Positions 34,824 to 43,727 of a DNA stretch of 64,000 nt are shown one piece after another. Numbering within the stretch: the stretch's first letter is position 1; the number at the start of each line of letters is the position of its first letter. A program made the translations under genes and the position numbers. Origin of the DNA: Mycobacterium sp. E2479. GTDB lineage: Bacteria > Actinomycetota > Actinomycetes > Mycobacteriales > Mycobacteriaceae. The notes beneath the pieces are model-generated. The model was not told the DNA's origin, searched no databases, and was given only the letters and a program-made list of their open reading frames with translations. The stretch is taken from contig NZ_LZJR01000086.1 of assembly GCF_001667925.1 (NCBI RefSeq), positions 1 through 64,000 of the forward strand, written 5' to 3'.

Positions 34824-36812
34824 ATGCGCACCGCTCGCCTGATCGCCGCGATCGCGACGATCCTCACGGTCGGCCTCACCGGGGGGTTGCTGCTGGCCCC
34901 GTCAGCAGGCGCGCAACCACCATTCCGGTTGGCCGACTACGTCACTGACAACGCCGGAGCGCTGTCGGATTCCGGGCGCAGCGCGGTCAACGCCGCCCTG
35001 AACAAGCTGTACACCGACCGCCACATCCGGCTGTGGGTGGTTTACGTCGACAACTTCTCCGGCCACCCCGCGGCCGGATGGGCACAACGCACCATGAGCA
35101 GCAGCGACCTGGGCGACTACGACGCGCTGCTGGCCGTCGGCACCGTCAGTCATGACTATGCGTTCCTGGTGCCGTCCACGATCAAAAGCATCAACGCAAA
35201 TCAAGTCGATAAGTTGCGGCGCAACAGGATCGAGCCCGCCCTGCACAACGGCGACTGGAGCGGCGCCGCGGTGGCGGCGGCCAACGGGCTGGACACCTCG
35301 CCAAGCTCGTGGGGCCGCGTGGCCATGCTGGCCGTATTGGCGGGCATCCTCATCGCGCTGGCGATCCTGTTATTGGCCATGCATTATCGCGGCAGGCGCC
35401 GTCGCGCCGCGGCGCTGGCCGCGGCACGCCGAGTCGATCCCACCGACGCGAACGCGCTGGCGGAGGTTCCGCCGCAGGCACTCGACGACCTCTCCCGCGA
35501 ACTGGTGGTGGACGTCGACAATGCGATCCGCACCAGCGCGAATGAATTGGACCTGGCCGTCACCGAATTCGGCGAGCACCGCACCCAGCCATTCACGCAG
35601 GCCGTGACGAACGCCAAAGCGGCTCTGTCCCAGGCATTCACGATCCGGCAGCAACTTGACGACGCGATACCCGAGACACCGGCGCAGCGCCGCGACCTGC
35701 TGACCCGGCTGATCGTCTCGGCGGCGCGCGCCGACCGCGAACTGGAGTCGCAAACCGAGGCCTTCGACAAGTTGCGCGATTTGGTGATCAACGCCCCCAC
35801 CCGCCTGGACTCGCTGACGCAGCAGTACGTGGAACTCACCACCCGCATCGCGCCGGCCGAACAACGACTTGCCGCTCTGCACAAGGACTTCAGTGCCGCC
35901 GCGTTGACTTCGGTGTCCGGCAACGTCACGACGGCCAAGGAGCGGCTGGTGTTCGCCGACCGCAACATCGGCACCGCCCGTGAGCTTGCCGCCCAAGCCG
36001 TCAGCGGAGAGCAGGCCCGTCTGGTCGATGCCGTCCGGGCCGCCGAGTCAGCGCTGGGCCAAGCGCGCTCGCTGCTCGACGCAATCGACCACGCGGCCGG
36101 CGACATTGCGCACGCCATCGACCGGCTGCCGTCGGCGATGACCGACATTCAGAACGACATCACGCGCGCAGACGAGCTGCTGCAGCAGACGGCGAAACTC
36201 AAAACCGCCCACACCAGTGATCTGGTCGCGGCGCGCGACGCCGCCATCAGGGCCGTCGAAAGCGCACGAGCCGGTGCTTCCGACGATCCGCTGAGCGAGT
36301 TCGCGCAGCTGACGAAGGCTGATGCCGCCCTCAACGGCCTGCTGGCCACGCTGGCCCAGGAGCAGGCCGCGGCCGAACAGCTGAACCGGTCATTGGAGCA
36401 GGCGGTGTTCACCGCGCAGTCGCGGGTGCGCGCGGTGTCGGACTACGTCGATACACGTCGGGGCAGCATCGGCCCCGAAGCTCGCACCCGGCTGGCCGAA
36501 GCCAAACGGCATCTGGAAGCCGCGCAGGACAAGCGATCGACCCTCCCCTCCGAGGCGATCGCGCACGCCAATGCGGCATCGACGCTGGCTGCCACGGCGC
36601 AGTCCCTGGCCAACGACGACGTGCAGCGGGCGCAGCGCGCCTACATGGGTCGCGGCGGCAGCGACATGGGTGCGATGCTCGGCGGGATCATCATCGGCAA
36701 CGTCCTCAGCGGGGGCATGCGAGGCGGATTCGGCGGTTGGAGCCCGACCTCGTTCGGCGGCAGCCCGAGTTCGTCCGGCGGCGGTTTCATGGGTGGCGGC
36801 GGCCGATTCTGA
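34824..36812 (+). CDS. TPM-domain membrane protein (Rv2345-like)
   Basis: A 662-residue envelope protein. A signal peptide (about 1-30, ending SAGAQPP) precedes a TPM domain (about 35-150), found in photosystem-repair and membrane phosphatase-like proteins. A single transmembrane helix follows (about 172-192, VAMLAVLAGILIALAILLLAM) and then a very long Ala/Arg-rich helical, probably coiled-coil region (about 230-610). The C-terminus is Gly/Ser-rich, ending GGGFMGGGGRF, as in many TPM proteins. It corresponds to Rv2345. Function unknown. Confidence 0.88.
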   Translation: MRTARLIAAIATILTVGLTGGLLLAPSAGAQPPFRLADYVTDNAGALSDSGRSAVNAALNKLYTDRHIRLWVVYVDNFSGHPAAGWAQRTMSSSDLGDYDALLAVGTVSHDYAFLVPSTIKSINANQVDKLRRNRIEPALHNGDWSGAAVAAANGLDTSPSSWGRVAMLAVLAGILIALAILLLAMHYRGRRRRAAALAAARRVDPTDANALAEVPPQALDDLSRELVVDVDNAIRTSANELDLAVTEFGEHRTQPFTQAVTNAKAALSQAFTIRQQLDDAIPETPAQRRDLLTRLIVSAARADRELESQTEAFDKLRDLVINAPTRLDSLTQQYVELTTRIAPAEQRLAALHKDFSAAALTSVSGNVTTAKERLVFADRNIGTARELAAQAVSGEQARLVDAVRAAESALGQARSLLDAIDHAAGDIAHAIDRLPSAMTDIQNDITRADELLQQTAKLKTAHTSDLVAARDAAIRAVESARAGASDDPLSEFAQLTKADAALNGLLATLAQEQAAAEQLNRSLEQAVFTAQSRVRAVSDYVDTRRGSIGPEARTRLAEAKRHLEAAQDKRSTLPSEAIAHANAASTLAATAQSLANDDVQRAQRAYMGRGGSDMGAMLGGIIIGNVLSGGMRGGFGGWSPTSFGGSPSSSGGGFMGGGGRF

Positions 36813-36860
36813 GCAGCGCGTAACCCCGGCGATCGCAGCGGCTTTGGGTTTTCTGCGGTC

Positions 36861-37148
36861 TCAACCAGCTGCCGGGGAATGCGGTATCACGCCTGGGGTC
36901 CTTGGCGTCGTCTCGCCTTCGCGCCCACTTCGCGCACCATCCGCGGCCTGCGTCGGGCGGGGCTCGTCGGCCGTCTGCTCGGGAGCTTGGGCGCCGACGT
37001 CCGAGTTCGGCGCCCAATGGTCATAGTCATCTGGCGGAACGACCACGCCCCACTTGAGGGGAACCGACAGCCCACCGAGCACGCCGGACTCACCTCGAAC
37101 CGCAGACACCGTGTCATCCGGCAACGGCGAACGGAGAGGCAAAAGCAC
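36861..37148 (-). CDS. Rv2348c-like small protein with SVP motif
   Basis: A 95-residue protein. It starts MLLPLRSPLP, contains GGLSVPLKWGVVVPPDDYDHWAP and ends VIPHSPAAG. From memory M. tuberculosis Rv2348c, an immunogenic protein encoded near esxO/esxP and the PPE38 region, begins MLLPLGPPLP, has GGLSVPLSWGVAVPPDDYDHWAP and ends VIPHSPAAG. The central motif fits GxxSVPxxW, otherwise typical of PPE-SVP C-termini. The middle is shorter than in Rv2348c. The GTG start has a GGGGG-type Shine-Dalgarno about 6 nt away. Position between the Rv2345-like gene and glyS is syntenic. A link to type VII secretion is inference. Confidence 0.75.
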   Translation of the reverse strand: MLLPLRSPLPDDTVSAVRGESGVLGGLSVPLKWGVVVPPDDYDHWAPNSDVGAQAPEQTADEPRPTQAADGARSGREGETTPRTPGVIPHSPAAG

Positions 37149-37657
37149 GTCTGCCCCCTTCCACAGCCGACGAAAGCGTTCGGATGCTGTGGCGAATCGA
37201 ATTCACGCCTACCGATTCACATCGTAAGACAAACTGAAGAAAATATGCGGGAATCGCCGAAGATACTTTTATCGAGCACATGCTCAACGGTGCGCAACCC
37301 TGCTGTCAGCTTCGCGAGGACAGCAGCCGAGCGCCGCCATGCACATGGCGACGCCAGGCGTCCGACACTGCTATGCAGTGGGGAGCCGATCCCAGACCCG
37401 TTGGTATCCAAGGCTTTAGGACCGTAATCGAGGAAGTCTCCGAATAGCAGAACCAGGCCGTCCATAGCGACCTGGTAGTCGGTTCTGGCTCTGGTCGACC
37501 GGTGAACCAGTGGACCGGCGGCGGGTTTTTACGACACCTATTAGATGAATTCGTGCGTCGTCATACAACGGTTGTTGCCGCGCATGTACGTATATCCGAA
37601 AGCGTTAATTCGGTTGTTTTGCACAATATGCACGTCTACACCAGCAGCCCCGCCCCA
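37149..37657. other. Intergenic region between Rv2348c-like gene and PPE gene
   Basis: About 510 bp with lower GC in patches (for example 37215-37280 and 37560-37625). An 82-codon minus-strand frame (37217-37465) has no recognisable features and is not called. A small inverted repeat, CCGAA/TTCGG (37596-37600 and 37609-37613), lies 45 bp past the PPE stop and could be part of its terminator. In M. tuberculosis this region holds esx, plc and PPE genes; none of these are seen here. Confidence 0.4.
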
Positions 37658-38881
37658 CTATCCCGGCCGGTTGCGTGGAACCACCTTGGGACGAGACCTC
37701 ACCACCTGTGCCCTGGTCCCGCGGTCCTCCCCCTCGGGACTCTTCTCGTCCACCGGCATCGCCGCCATCGGTGCGCCATTACCGGACTCGGTTGCTGCCG
37801 CCGCAGCCGACGCCTCAGCGTCCACACCGGTCAATGCCGGAGCGGTGAGGTAAGCGGGCATCGACCCTTGCCACGCGGGGGGCACCGACATCGACCCGAC
37901 GAACCGCGCGCTGCCCAGTCCGGCCGTCGCAACGCCCAGGGTGCCCAACCCCCCACCAGCCAACGGCGGCAGGTCAGATAGCGCGCTACCCGCGCTTTGG
38001 GGCGCACTGGGTTGCGCGCCGGCAGCGCCGACCAAATCCGGTGCCGCCGGGGGCGCCAATGCGGGGGCCGCCGCGGGTGGCGCCGGGCCCGCACTCTGGG
38101 CAAGCGTCATCATCGGCGTCATCAACGCGGTTGCCGGGTAGGCTCCGGCCTGCGCGACGGTCGACAATGCGGCCGCCGGCGTCGACGAGAGCACTGACGT
38201 CAACGACGAGACGGCCGGCGAGAGCGCAGAAAACGCCGACTGCAACTGGGCGGCGAAAGCGGTTCCCAGCGACGACAACCCCTGGAAGAACTGCGACGCA
38301 AAACTCAAGGGTGTGGTCGCCAATGCGCCCAGGTCCGCCAGATCCGCAGACTGCGCGCTACCTCCCAGGGCCGCCGGTGGCGCGCCGAAATTCGGCAATG
38401 CCTGCGCCATCGATTGAGCCCCGGCCTGATAGCCCAGCATCGCGGCCACGTCTTGCGCCCACATCTCGACATACTCGAGCTCGGTTTGCGCGATCGCCGC
38501 CGTGTTCACGCCGAAAAAGTTCGTCGCGATCAAGACGAGCAGCCGGGCCCGATTCGCCAGCACCTCCGGCAGCGGCACCGTCGCCACCAGCGCCTCCTCG
38601 AAAGCCAGGGCCGCCATCCGGGCCTGCAAGGCCGCCACCTCAGCCTGTGCCGCAGCAATGAGCAGCCATTCCACGTAGGGCGCCGCGGCCGTGGTCATCG
38701 ATACCGACGAGGGCCCGAGCCAGGGGCCACTGGCCAAATCCGAAACCACCGTGTCGAAAGACGATGCCGAGGATGACAGATCGACTGCCAGCCCATCCCA
38801 GGCCGCGGCCGCCTCGAACAGAGGTCCGGACCCGGGGCCGCCAAATATCAGGGCCGAGTTGATCTCAGGAGGAAAGAACAC
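37658..38881 (-). CDS. PPE family protein, SVP subgroup
   Basis: A 407-residue PPE protein, exported by a type VII (probably ESX-5) system. The N-terminal PPE domain (about 1-175) begins FFPPEINSALIFGGPGSGPL and has the W-x-G turn in SGPWLGPSS. The C-terminal half is Ala/Pro-rich with the subgroup motif GSMSVPPAWQ (about residue 350). The closest remembered relative is PPE38. The GTG at 38881 makes the PPE sequence start at residue 4 or so; the frame continues nine codons to a TTG at 38908. There is no PE gene beside it and no good Shine-Dalgarno, so the start is uncertain. Confidence 0.88.
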   Translation of the reverse strand: MFFPPEINSALIFGGPGSGPLFEAAAAWDGLAVDLSSSASSFDTVVSDLASGPWLGPSSVSMTTAAAPYVEWLLIAAAQAEVAALQARMAALAFEEALVATVPLPEVLANRARLLVLIATNFFGVNTAAIAQTELEYVEMWAQDVAAMLGYQAGAQSMAQALPNFGAPPAALGGSAQSADLADLGALATTPLSFASQFFQGLSSLGTAFAAQLQSAFSALSPAVSSLTSVLSSTPAAALSTVAQAGAYPATALMTPMMTLAQSAGPAPPAAAPALAPPAAPDLVGAAGAQPSAPQSAGSALSDLPPLAGGGLGTLGVATAGLGSARFVGSMSVPPAWQGSMPAYLTAPALTGVDAEASAAAAATESGNGAPMAAMPVDEKSPEGEDRGTRAQVVRSRPKVVPRNRPG

Positions 38882-39121
38882 AAATGCGGGAATCAATCGC
38901 AACCCCAACCGACCGAGTCAACGGCTCCTGCCCCGGACGGCTCAACGTTCACCCGAGGCGTTAGTCACCTACTTATACCGCAGTCGGGATCTTAAGGCAC
39001 CCGCACGCGATAGGCCGAATTCTGTGACGACGTATCGCCACATGCGCGACGAAGAGCTGCGGCCCTACAGCGGCGCAGAAAATCTTCCACGACGCCTGGA
39101 AGGACCCCGGGAAGTACGCGA

Positions 39122-40513
39122 TCAACAGCCCTTGAGGCGCGCCGCCAGATAATCGGAGACGGCATTCATCGGGACCCGTTCCTGGGACATGTCGTCGCGC
39201 TGGCGTACCGTAACGGCGTCGTCCTCGAGTGAGTCGAAATCCACCGTCACGCAAAACGGTGTTCCAATCTCATCCTGGCGCCGATATCGCCGTCCGATGG
39301 CACCGGCGTCATCAAAATCGATATTCCAGAAATTGCGTAATTCGGCGGCCAAGTCTCGCGCTTTGGGACTCAAGTCGGCGTGGCGGGACAGCGGAAGCAC
39401 CGCAGCCTTGACCGGAGACAGGCGCGGGTCGAGACGCAGAACAGTGCGTTTCTCCATTTTGCCCTTGGCGTTCGGGGCTTCGTCCTCCACATAGGCGTCG
39501 ATCAAGAACGCCATGAACGACCGCGTCAGGCCGGCGGCCGGCTCGATCACATACGGCGTGTATCGGGTGTCGGTGACCTGGTCGTAGAACGACAGGTCGA
39601 CGCCGGAATGCTTGGCGTGCGTCGACAAGTCGAAATCGGTCCGGTTGGCGACACCTTCGAGCTCACCCCACGGGTTACCGGCGAAACCGAACTTGTACTC
39701 GATATCGACGGTGCGGTCGGAATAGTGCGACAACTTGTCGGCCGGATGTTCAAACAACCGCAAGTTCTCGGGGTTGATACCAAGCTCGACATACCACTGC
39801 AACCGGGTGTCGATCCAGTACTGATGCCATTCCTTCGCCGTCGACGGCTCGACGAAGAACTCCATTTCCATCTGTTCGAACTCGCGGGTCCGAAAAATGA
39901 AGTTGCCCGGGGTGATCTCGTTGCGAAAACTCTTGCCTATCTGGCCGATGCCGAAAGGCGGCTTCTTGCGGGCCGTCGTCACCACGTTGGCGAAGTTGAC
40001 GAAGATGCCCTGCGCGGTCTCCGGGCGCAGATAGTGCAGGCCCTCCTCGGTCTCGATCGGACCCAGGTAGGTCTTGAGCATCATGTTGAACTCGCGCGGC
40101 TCGGTCCACTGGCCCGGCTCGCCGGTCTCTGGGTCGCGGATGTCGGCCAGGCCGTTGGGCGGCGGATGCCCGTGTTTGGCTTCGTAGGCCTCGATGAGAT
40201 GGTCGGCGCGATAGCGCTTGTGGGTGATCAACGACTCGACCAGCGGGTCATGGAAGACCTCGACATGCCCGGAGGCAACCCACACTTGCCGCGGCAAGAT
40301 GATCGATGAATCCAGGCCCACGACGTCCTCGCGTCCGGTGACCACCGAGCGCCACCACTGCCGTTTGATGTTCTCCTTGAACTCCACGCCCAGCGGGCCG
40401 TAATCCCACGCCGATCGCGTGCCGCCGTAGATCTCGCCGGAGGGAAAGACGAAGCCGCGCCGTTTGGCGAGGTTCACTACGGTGTCGATGACAAACGCCA
40501 CGGGGTGGTGCAC
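39122..40513 (-). CDS. glyS: Glycyl-tRNA synthetase
   Basis: A 463-residue class II aminoacyl-tRNA synthetase (alpha-2 type) that charges tRNA-Gly. Typical segments are [69 protein letters not shown] (motif 2) and [18 protein letters not shown] (motif 3). The GTG at 40513 gives exactly the length I recall for the M. tuberculosis enzyme (Rv2357c). The frame stays open to 40606, so an N-terminal extension of about 31 residues is possible but less likely. Confidence 0.95.
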   Translation of the reverse strand: MHHPVAFVIDTVVNLAKRRGFVFPSGEIYGGTRSAWDYGPLGVEFKENIKRQWWRSVVTGREDVVGLDSSIILPRQVWVASGHVEVFHDPLVESLITHKRYRADHLIEAYEAKHGHPPPNGLADIRDPETGEPGQWTEPREFNMMLKTYLGPIETEEGLHYLRPETAQGIFVNFANVVTTARKKPPFGIGQIGKSFRNEITPGNFIFRTREFEQMEMEFFVEPSTAKEWHQYWIDTRLQWYVELGINPENLRLFEHPADKLSHYSDRTVDIEYKFGFAGNPWGELEGVANRTDFDLSTHAKHSGVDLSFYDQVTDTRYTPYVIEPAAGLTRSFMAFLIDAYVEDEAPNAKGKMEKRTVLRLDPRLSPVKAAVLPLSRHADLSPKARDLAAELRNFWNIDFDDAGAIGRRYRRQDEIGTPFCVTVDFDSLEDDAVTVRQRDDMSQERVPMNAVSDYLAARLKGC

Positions 40514-40602
40514 TCCCTCTCCGGGTTTGGGCGGGCACGCGCGGCGGTAGACCGCGGTGCGCAGAGCATCAGTCATGGTAGCGATCGACGCCGGGGTCTT
40601 TG

Positions 40603-40622
40603 ACATGCGTCATCATGCATGT
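40603..40622. promoter_or_regulatory. Candidate metal-responsive operator between glyS and smtB
   Basis: ACATGC (40603-40608) and GCATGT (40617-40622) form a perfect inverted repeat with an 8-nt spacer, in the divergent gap between glyS and smtB. SmtB/ArsR repressors bind imperfect palindromes in their own promoters and release them on metal binding, so this is the most likely SmtB site. The half-site does not have the classic TGAACA form, so the assignment is by position. Confidence 0.5.
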
Positions 40623-40705
40623 GACAGTGGATGGCAGCCGATAACGACATTCAATGGCGGATACTTTTCCCACTACCTGGCACTTCTCGAGGTGATGCCG
40701 CTCCG

Positions 40706-41134
40706 ATGATGACGTCCCCGTCACCTTCTGCCTCGATGCCCGCCGCCGACGACGGCGACTCGGACCTGGGCGTGGTCGCCCACGACCACGAACCGCTCGG
40801 CGCCGGCGGGCGTTCCGGCCTAACCGCCTATCCCGTGCCGCCGCCGCGGGACATCCTCGATGCCGCCGGTGAGTTGTTGCGCGCGCTGGCCGCGCCCGTG
40901 CGAATCGCGATCGTGTTGCAGTTGCGCGAGTCCCATCGCTGCGTGCACGAGCTGGTGGACGCGCTCGGCGTGCCCCAGCCGCTGGTCAGCCAGCACCTGA
41001 AGATTCTCAAGGCGGCCGGGGTCGTCACCGGGGAGCGATCCGGTCGCGAAGTGCTGTATCGGCTCGCCGACCATCACCTCGCGCACATCGTGGTGGACGC
41101 CGTCGCGCACGCCGGTGAGGAGCCGCGCCAATGA
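40706..41134 (+). CDS. smtB: ArsR/SmtB-family zinc-responsive repressor
   Basis: A 142-residue winged-helix repressor. The DNA-recognition helix is in CVHELVDALGVPQPLVSQHLKILKAAGVV (about 75-105). The alpha-5 metal site D-x-H-x10-H-x2-E is fully conserved in ADHHLAHIVVDAVAHAGEE near the C-terminus, so zinc sensing is likely. The N-terminal 40 residues are variable and contain extra His and Asp. It is the orthologue of Rv2358 and overlaps zur by 4 nt (ATGA), so the two zinc regulators form one operon. An ATG at 40709 is an equal alternative start. Confidence 0.93.
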   Translation: MMTSPSPSASMPAADDGDSDLGVVAHDHEPLGAGGRSGLTAYPVPPPRDILDAAGELLRALAAPVRIAIVLQLRESHRCVHELVDALGVPQPLVSQHLKILKAAGVVTGERSGREVLYRLADHHLAHIVVDAVAHAGEEPRQ

Positions 41135-41526
41135 CCGGGACCAGCGTCCGCTCCACCCGGCAGCGTGCCGCGATCTCCACCTTGCTGGAGACGCTCGATG
41201 AATTTCGCTCGGCCCAAGAGCTGCATGACGAGCTGCGCCGGCGCGGCGAGAACATCGGCCTGACAACTGTTTACCGGACGCTGCAGTCGATGGCCGCGGC
41301 CGGGATGATCGACACGCTGCGCACCGACACCGGCGAGTCGGTCTACCGCAGGTGTTCCGAGCACCATCATCACCACCTGGTCTGCCGCGGCTGCGGCGCC
41401 ACCATCGAGGTGGGTGATCACGAGGTCGAGCAGTGGGCCGCGGAAGTGGCCGCCAAGCATGGCTTCTCGGATGTCAGCCACACCATCGAAATCTTCGGTA
41501 CCTGTTCGGATTGCAACGGCCGATAG
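41131..41526 (+). CDS. zur: Zinc uptake regulator Zur (FurB)
   Basis: A 131-residue Fur-family repressor. A winged-helix domain (about 1-80, ending with GLTTVYRTLQSMAAAGMID) precedes a metal-binding dimerisation domain with the His-rich segment CSEHHHHHLVCRGCG and a structural zinc site made from CRGCG and CSDCNG. Zn-bound Zur represses zinc uptake and some ribosomal protein genes. The ATG overlaps the smtB stop; in M. tuberculosis SmtB represses this operon when zinc is low. Confidence 0.95.
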   Translation: MTGTSVRSTRQRAAISTLLETLDEFRSAQELHDELRRRGENIGLTTVYRTLQSMAAAGMIDTLRTDTGESVYRRCSEHHHHHLVCRGCGATIEVGDHEVEQWAAEVAAKHGFSDVSHTIEIFGTCSDCNGR

Positions 41527-41530
41527 CCGA

Positions 41531-41959
41531 TTACGCCGTCAGCGTCCGACGTATCCCCGCTCCGGTGTCCAGCACCAACAGGATCAGCGTCCTCAAGGCT
41601 TCGTCGGTCAGGCCGCCGCCGGGGAAGTTGTAGCGCAGCATCACGTCGGCGGTTTTCGACGCGCCCTTGCCCGAATTACGTTGCACGGCCTTCTCATTGA
41701 TCTTCTCTATCAGGTTTACGCTGCCGAAATTGCTGTCGCGGGCCTGCGCGGCGACTTGTTCGCTGACCTTCTTGGTCAGCGGCAGATCCCACGCCAAGAT
41801 CTGGGTGAGCGACACCAGGTCGAGGCCCTCGGCGATGGTCACCACGCGCAGCGAGGCGATAGTGCCGTCGTGGCGCACGGTGACCGCGCCGTCGGGCTCC
41901 TCCTCAAGCGAAAGGACGTCGCCGAGTATCGACGCCAGGCGTTTCTGTAGCGACGGCAC
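41531..41959 (-). CDS. Conserved hypothetical protein (Rv2360c-like)
   Basis: A 142-residue protein of unknown function, corresponding by position and sequence to Rv2360c. It is soluble and mixed alpha/beta with no membrane segment: LSLEEEPDGAVTVRHDGTIASLRVVTIAEGLDLVSLTQILAWDL is a compact N-terminal domain, and the C-terminus contains SKTADVMLRYNFPGGGLTDEALRTL. The GTG start at 41959 overlaps the last base of the uppS stop, which implies co-translation with uppS. It is convergent to zur with 4 bp between the two stops. Confidence 0.8.
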   Translation of the reverse strand: MPSLQKRLASILGDVLSLEEEPDGAVTVRHDGTIASLRVVTIAEGLDLVSLTQILAWDLPLTKKVSEQVAAQARDSNFGSVNLIEKINEKAVQRNSGKGASKTADVMLRYNFPGGGLTDEALRTLILLVLDTGAGIRRTLTA

Positions 41960-42876
41960 TATGCACTCCCGAATCTGCGGTTGCGAGAAGCGTATTCCTC
42001 ACACGCCGCCCATAGGTCGCGGCGGTCGTAGTCGGGCCACAGCTTGTCCTGAAAGACGTACTCGGCGTACGCCGCCTGCCACAACATGAAATTGCTGGAC
42101 CGATGCTCCCCCGAGGTCCGCAGGAACAAATCCACATCGGGAATGTCGGGCCGCTGCAGGTGATGCGTCACCGTCGACTCGCTGATACGCTCCGGATTCA
42201 GCCGGCCGGCGGCGGCCAAGCGCGCGATTTCCTTTGTAGCCTCGGCGATTTCGGCGCGGCCGCCGTAGTTGACGCAGTAGTTCACGGTGATCACGTCGTT
42301 GTCCTTGGTCATGTCCTCCGCGATCGCCAATTCATTGATCACGCTACGCCACAAGCGTGGCCGCGAGCCCACCCACCGGATCTTGACCCCGATTGTCTTC
42401 AGGTTCACCCGACGCATGCGCACCACATCGCGGTTGAACCCCATCAGGAAGCGGACCTCCTCGGGGGAACGCTTCCAGTTTTCTGTGGAGAATGCGTAAA
42501 GGCTGAGCCATTTGATGCCGATTTCGATTGCGCCGCAGACGATGTCGATCACCACCGCCTCGCCCGCCTTATGGCCGTCGGTGCGGGTCAGCCCCTGTTG
42601 GGTCGCCCAGCGGCCGTTACCGTCCATCACGATGGCCACATGATTGGGCAGTCGGGCGGCCTCGATTCTGGGCGGGGCCGCCTTGGAGATGTGCTGTGGT
42701 GGCCGGCACGGCCCCCCGTCGGCGGACGGCGGCAGCTCCGGAAAGACGACCGGCCAGGTCGACTTGTCGGGAAACACCGGATAGTCGTCGGGTGCGGGGG
42801 GCAGCTGCGGGAAATCGGCTGACGCCCTTGCGGGCTCGGCCTTTCGGCCAGAGCCGCCGGCCCAGAGTTTAGCCAC
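41959..42876 (-). CDS. uppS: Decaprenyl diphosphate synthase (cis-prenyltransferase)
   Basis: A 305-residue cis-prenyltransferase that extends farnesyl diphosphate to decaprenyl diphosphate, the lipid carrier for peptidoglycan and arabinogalactan. The catalytic motif [13 protein letters not shown] (about 74-86), [24 protein letters not shown] and [18 protein letters not shown] are intact. The Pro-rich first 60 residues are typical of the mycobacterial enzyme (Rv2361c). It overlaps recO by 8 nt. Confidence 0.96.
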   Translation of the reverse strand: MAKLWAGGSGRKAEPARASADFPQLPPAPDDYPVFPDKSTWPVVFPELPPSADGGPCRPPQHISKAAPPRIEAARLPNHVAIVMDGNGRWATQQGLTRTDGHKAGEAVVIDIVCGAIEIGIKWLSLYAFSTENWKRSPEEVRFLMGFNRDVVRMRRVNLKTIGVKIRWVGSRPRLWRSVINELAIAEDMTKDNDVITVNYCVNYGGRAEIAEATKEIARLAAAGRLNPERISESTVTHHLQRPDIPDVDLFLRTSGEHRSSNFMLWQAAYAEYVFQDKLWPDYDRRDLWAACEEYASRNRRFGSA

Positions 42877-43666
42877 AGTCCATATCCTGCCCGATCAGCG
42901 CCGCGCGCTGTTCGGCAATGGTGCGATCGACGTGATACGTCCGTTCCACGAGCGGCAACGTTTTGAGCTGCCGCTCCAAATGCCACTGCAGGTGCGCGGC
43001 CACCAGACCGCTGACGTAGTTGCGGTGCGATTGCGGCGTTTTTTCGGCGAAGTCCCAATCGCCGTCGTGGAGCGCGGACATCAGGTCCAGCACTCCCGGT
43101 GGTGGCGTCGTCGAACCGGCCGGGCGGCAGTGTGTGCAGACGCTGCCGCCCGCACCGACGTGGAATGCCCGATGGGGACCGGGAGTGGCGCAACGGGCGC
43201 ACTCTCCCAGCGCCGGCGCCCATCCGGCGATGCCCATTGCGCGCAGCAGGTAGGCGTCGAGCAAAAGGCCCCGGGACCGCCGGCCGTCGGCCACCGCCCG
43301 CAACGCACTCACCGTGAGCCCGTGCAGGGCCGGGGCGGGCGCCCGCTCCTCGCCGGCGAGGCGCTCGGCGGTTTCCAGCATGGCGCAGCCGCAGGTGTAA
43401 CGGCCGTAGTCATTGACGATGTCGGTGGCGAACGCGTCAATGGAGACGACCTGGGTGACGATGTCGAGGTTGCGGCCGGGATGCAGCTGCACGTCGATGT
43501 GTGCAAACGGCTCCAGCCGCGCACCGAATTTGCTGCGAGTGCGGCGCACGCCCTTGGCGACCGCACGGACCAGCCCGTGATCGCGAGTAAGCAAGGTGAC
43601 GATCCGGTCGGCTTCGCCGAGCTTGTGCTGGCGCAACACAACAGCTCGGTCTCGGTATAGCCGCAT
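42869..43666 (-). CDS. recO: DNA repair protein RecO
   Basis: A 265-residue recombination mediator that helps load RecA with RecR. It has an N-terminal OB fold ([27 protein letters not shown]), a helical domain and a four-cysteine zinc site (CARC about residue 155 and CTHC about 180). The ATG at 43666 gives the 265-residue length I recall for M. tuberculosis; the frame is open 42 codons further but without RecO similarity. Confidence 0.95.
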   Translation of the reverse strand: MRLYRDRAVVLRQHKLGEADRIVTLLTRDHGLVRAVAKGVRRTRSKFGARLEPFAHIDVQLHPGRNLDIVTQVVSIDAFATDIVNDYGRYTCGCAMLETAERLAGEERAPAPALHGLTVSALRAVADGRRSRGLLLDAYLLRAMGIAGWAPALGECARCATPGPHRAFHVGAGGSVCTHCRPAGSTTPPPGVLDLMSALHDGDWDFAEKTPQSHRNYVSGLVAAHLQWHLERQLKTLPLVERTYHVDRTIAEQRAALIGQDMDCG

Positions 43667-43727
43667 CACAACAGTTTTGCACCCCGCCGCGACATTATGG
43701 GTATCCGCGCCGTTAGTCTCGTACCCC

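Noticed and set aside
37217..37465. An 82-codon minus-strand frame before the PPE gene
   Set aside because: More normal composition than most shadows, but no motif, no clear ribosome-binding site and no known syntenic gene.
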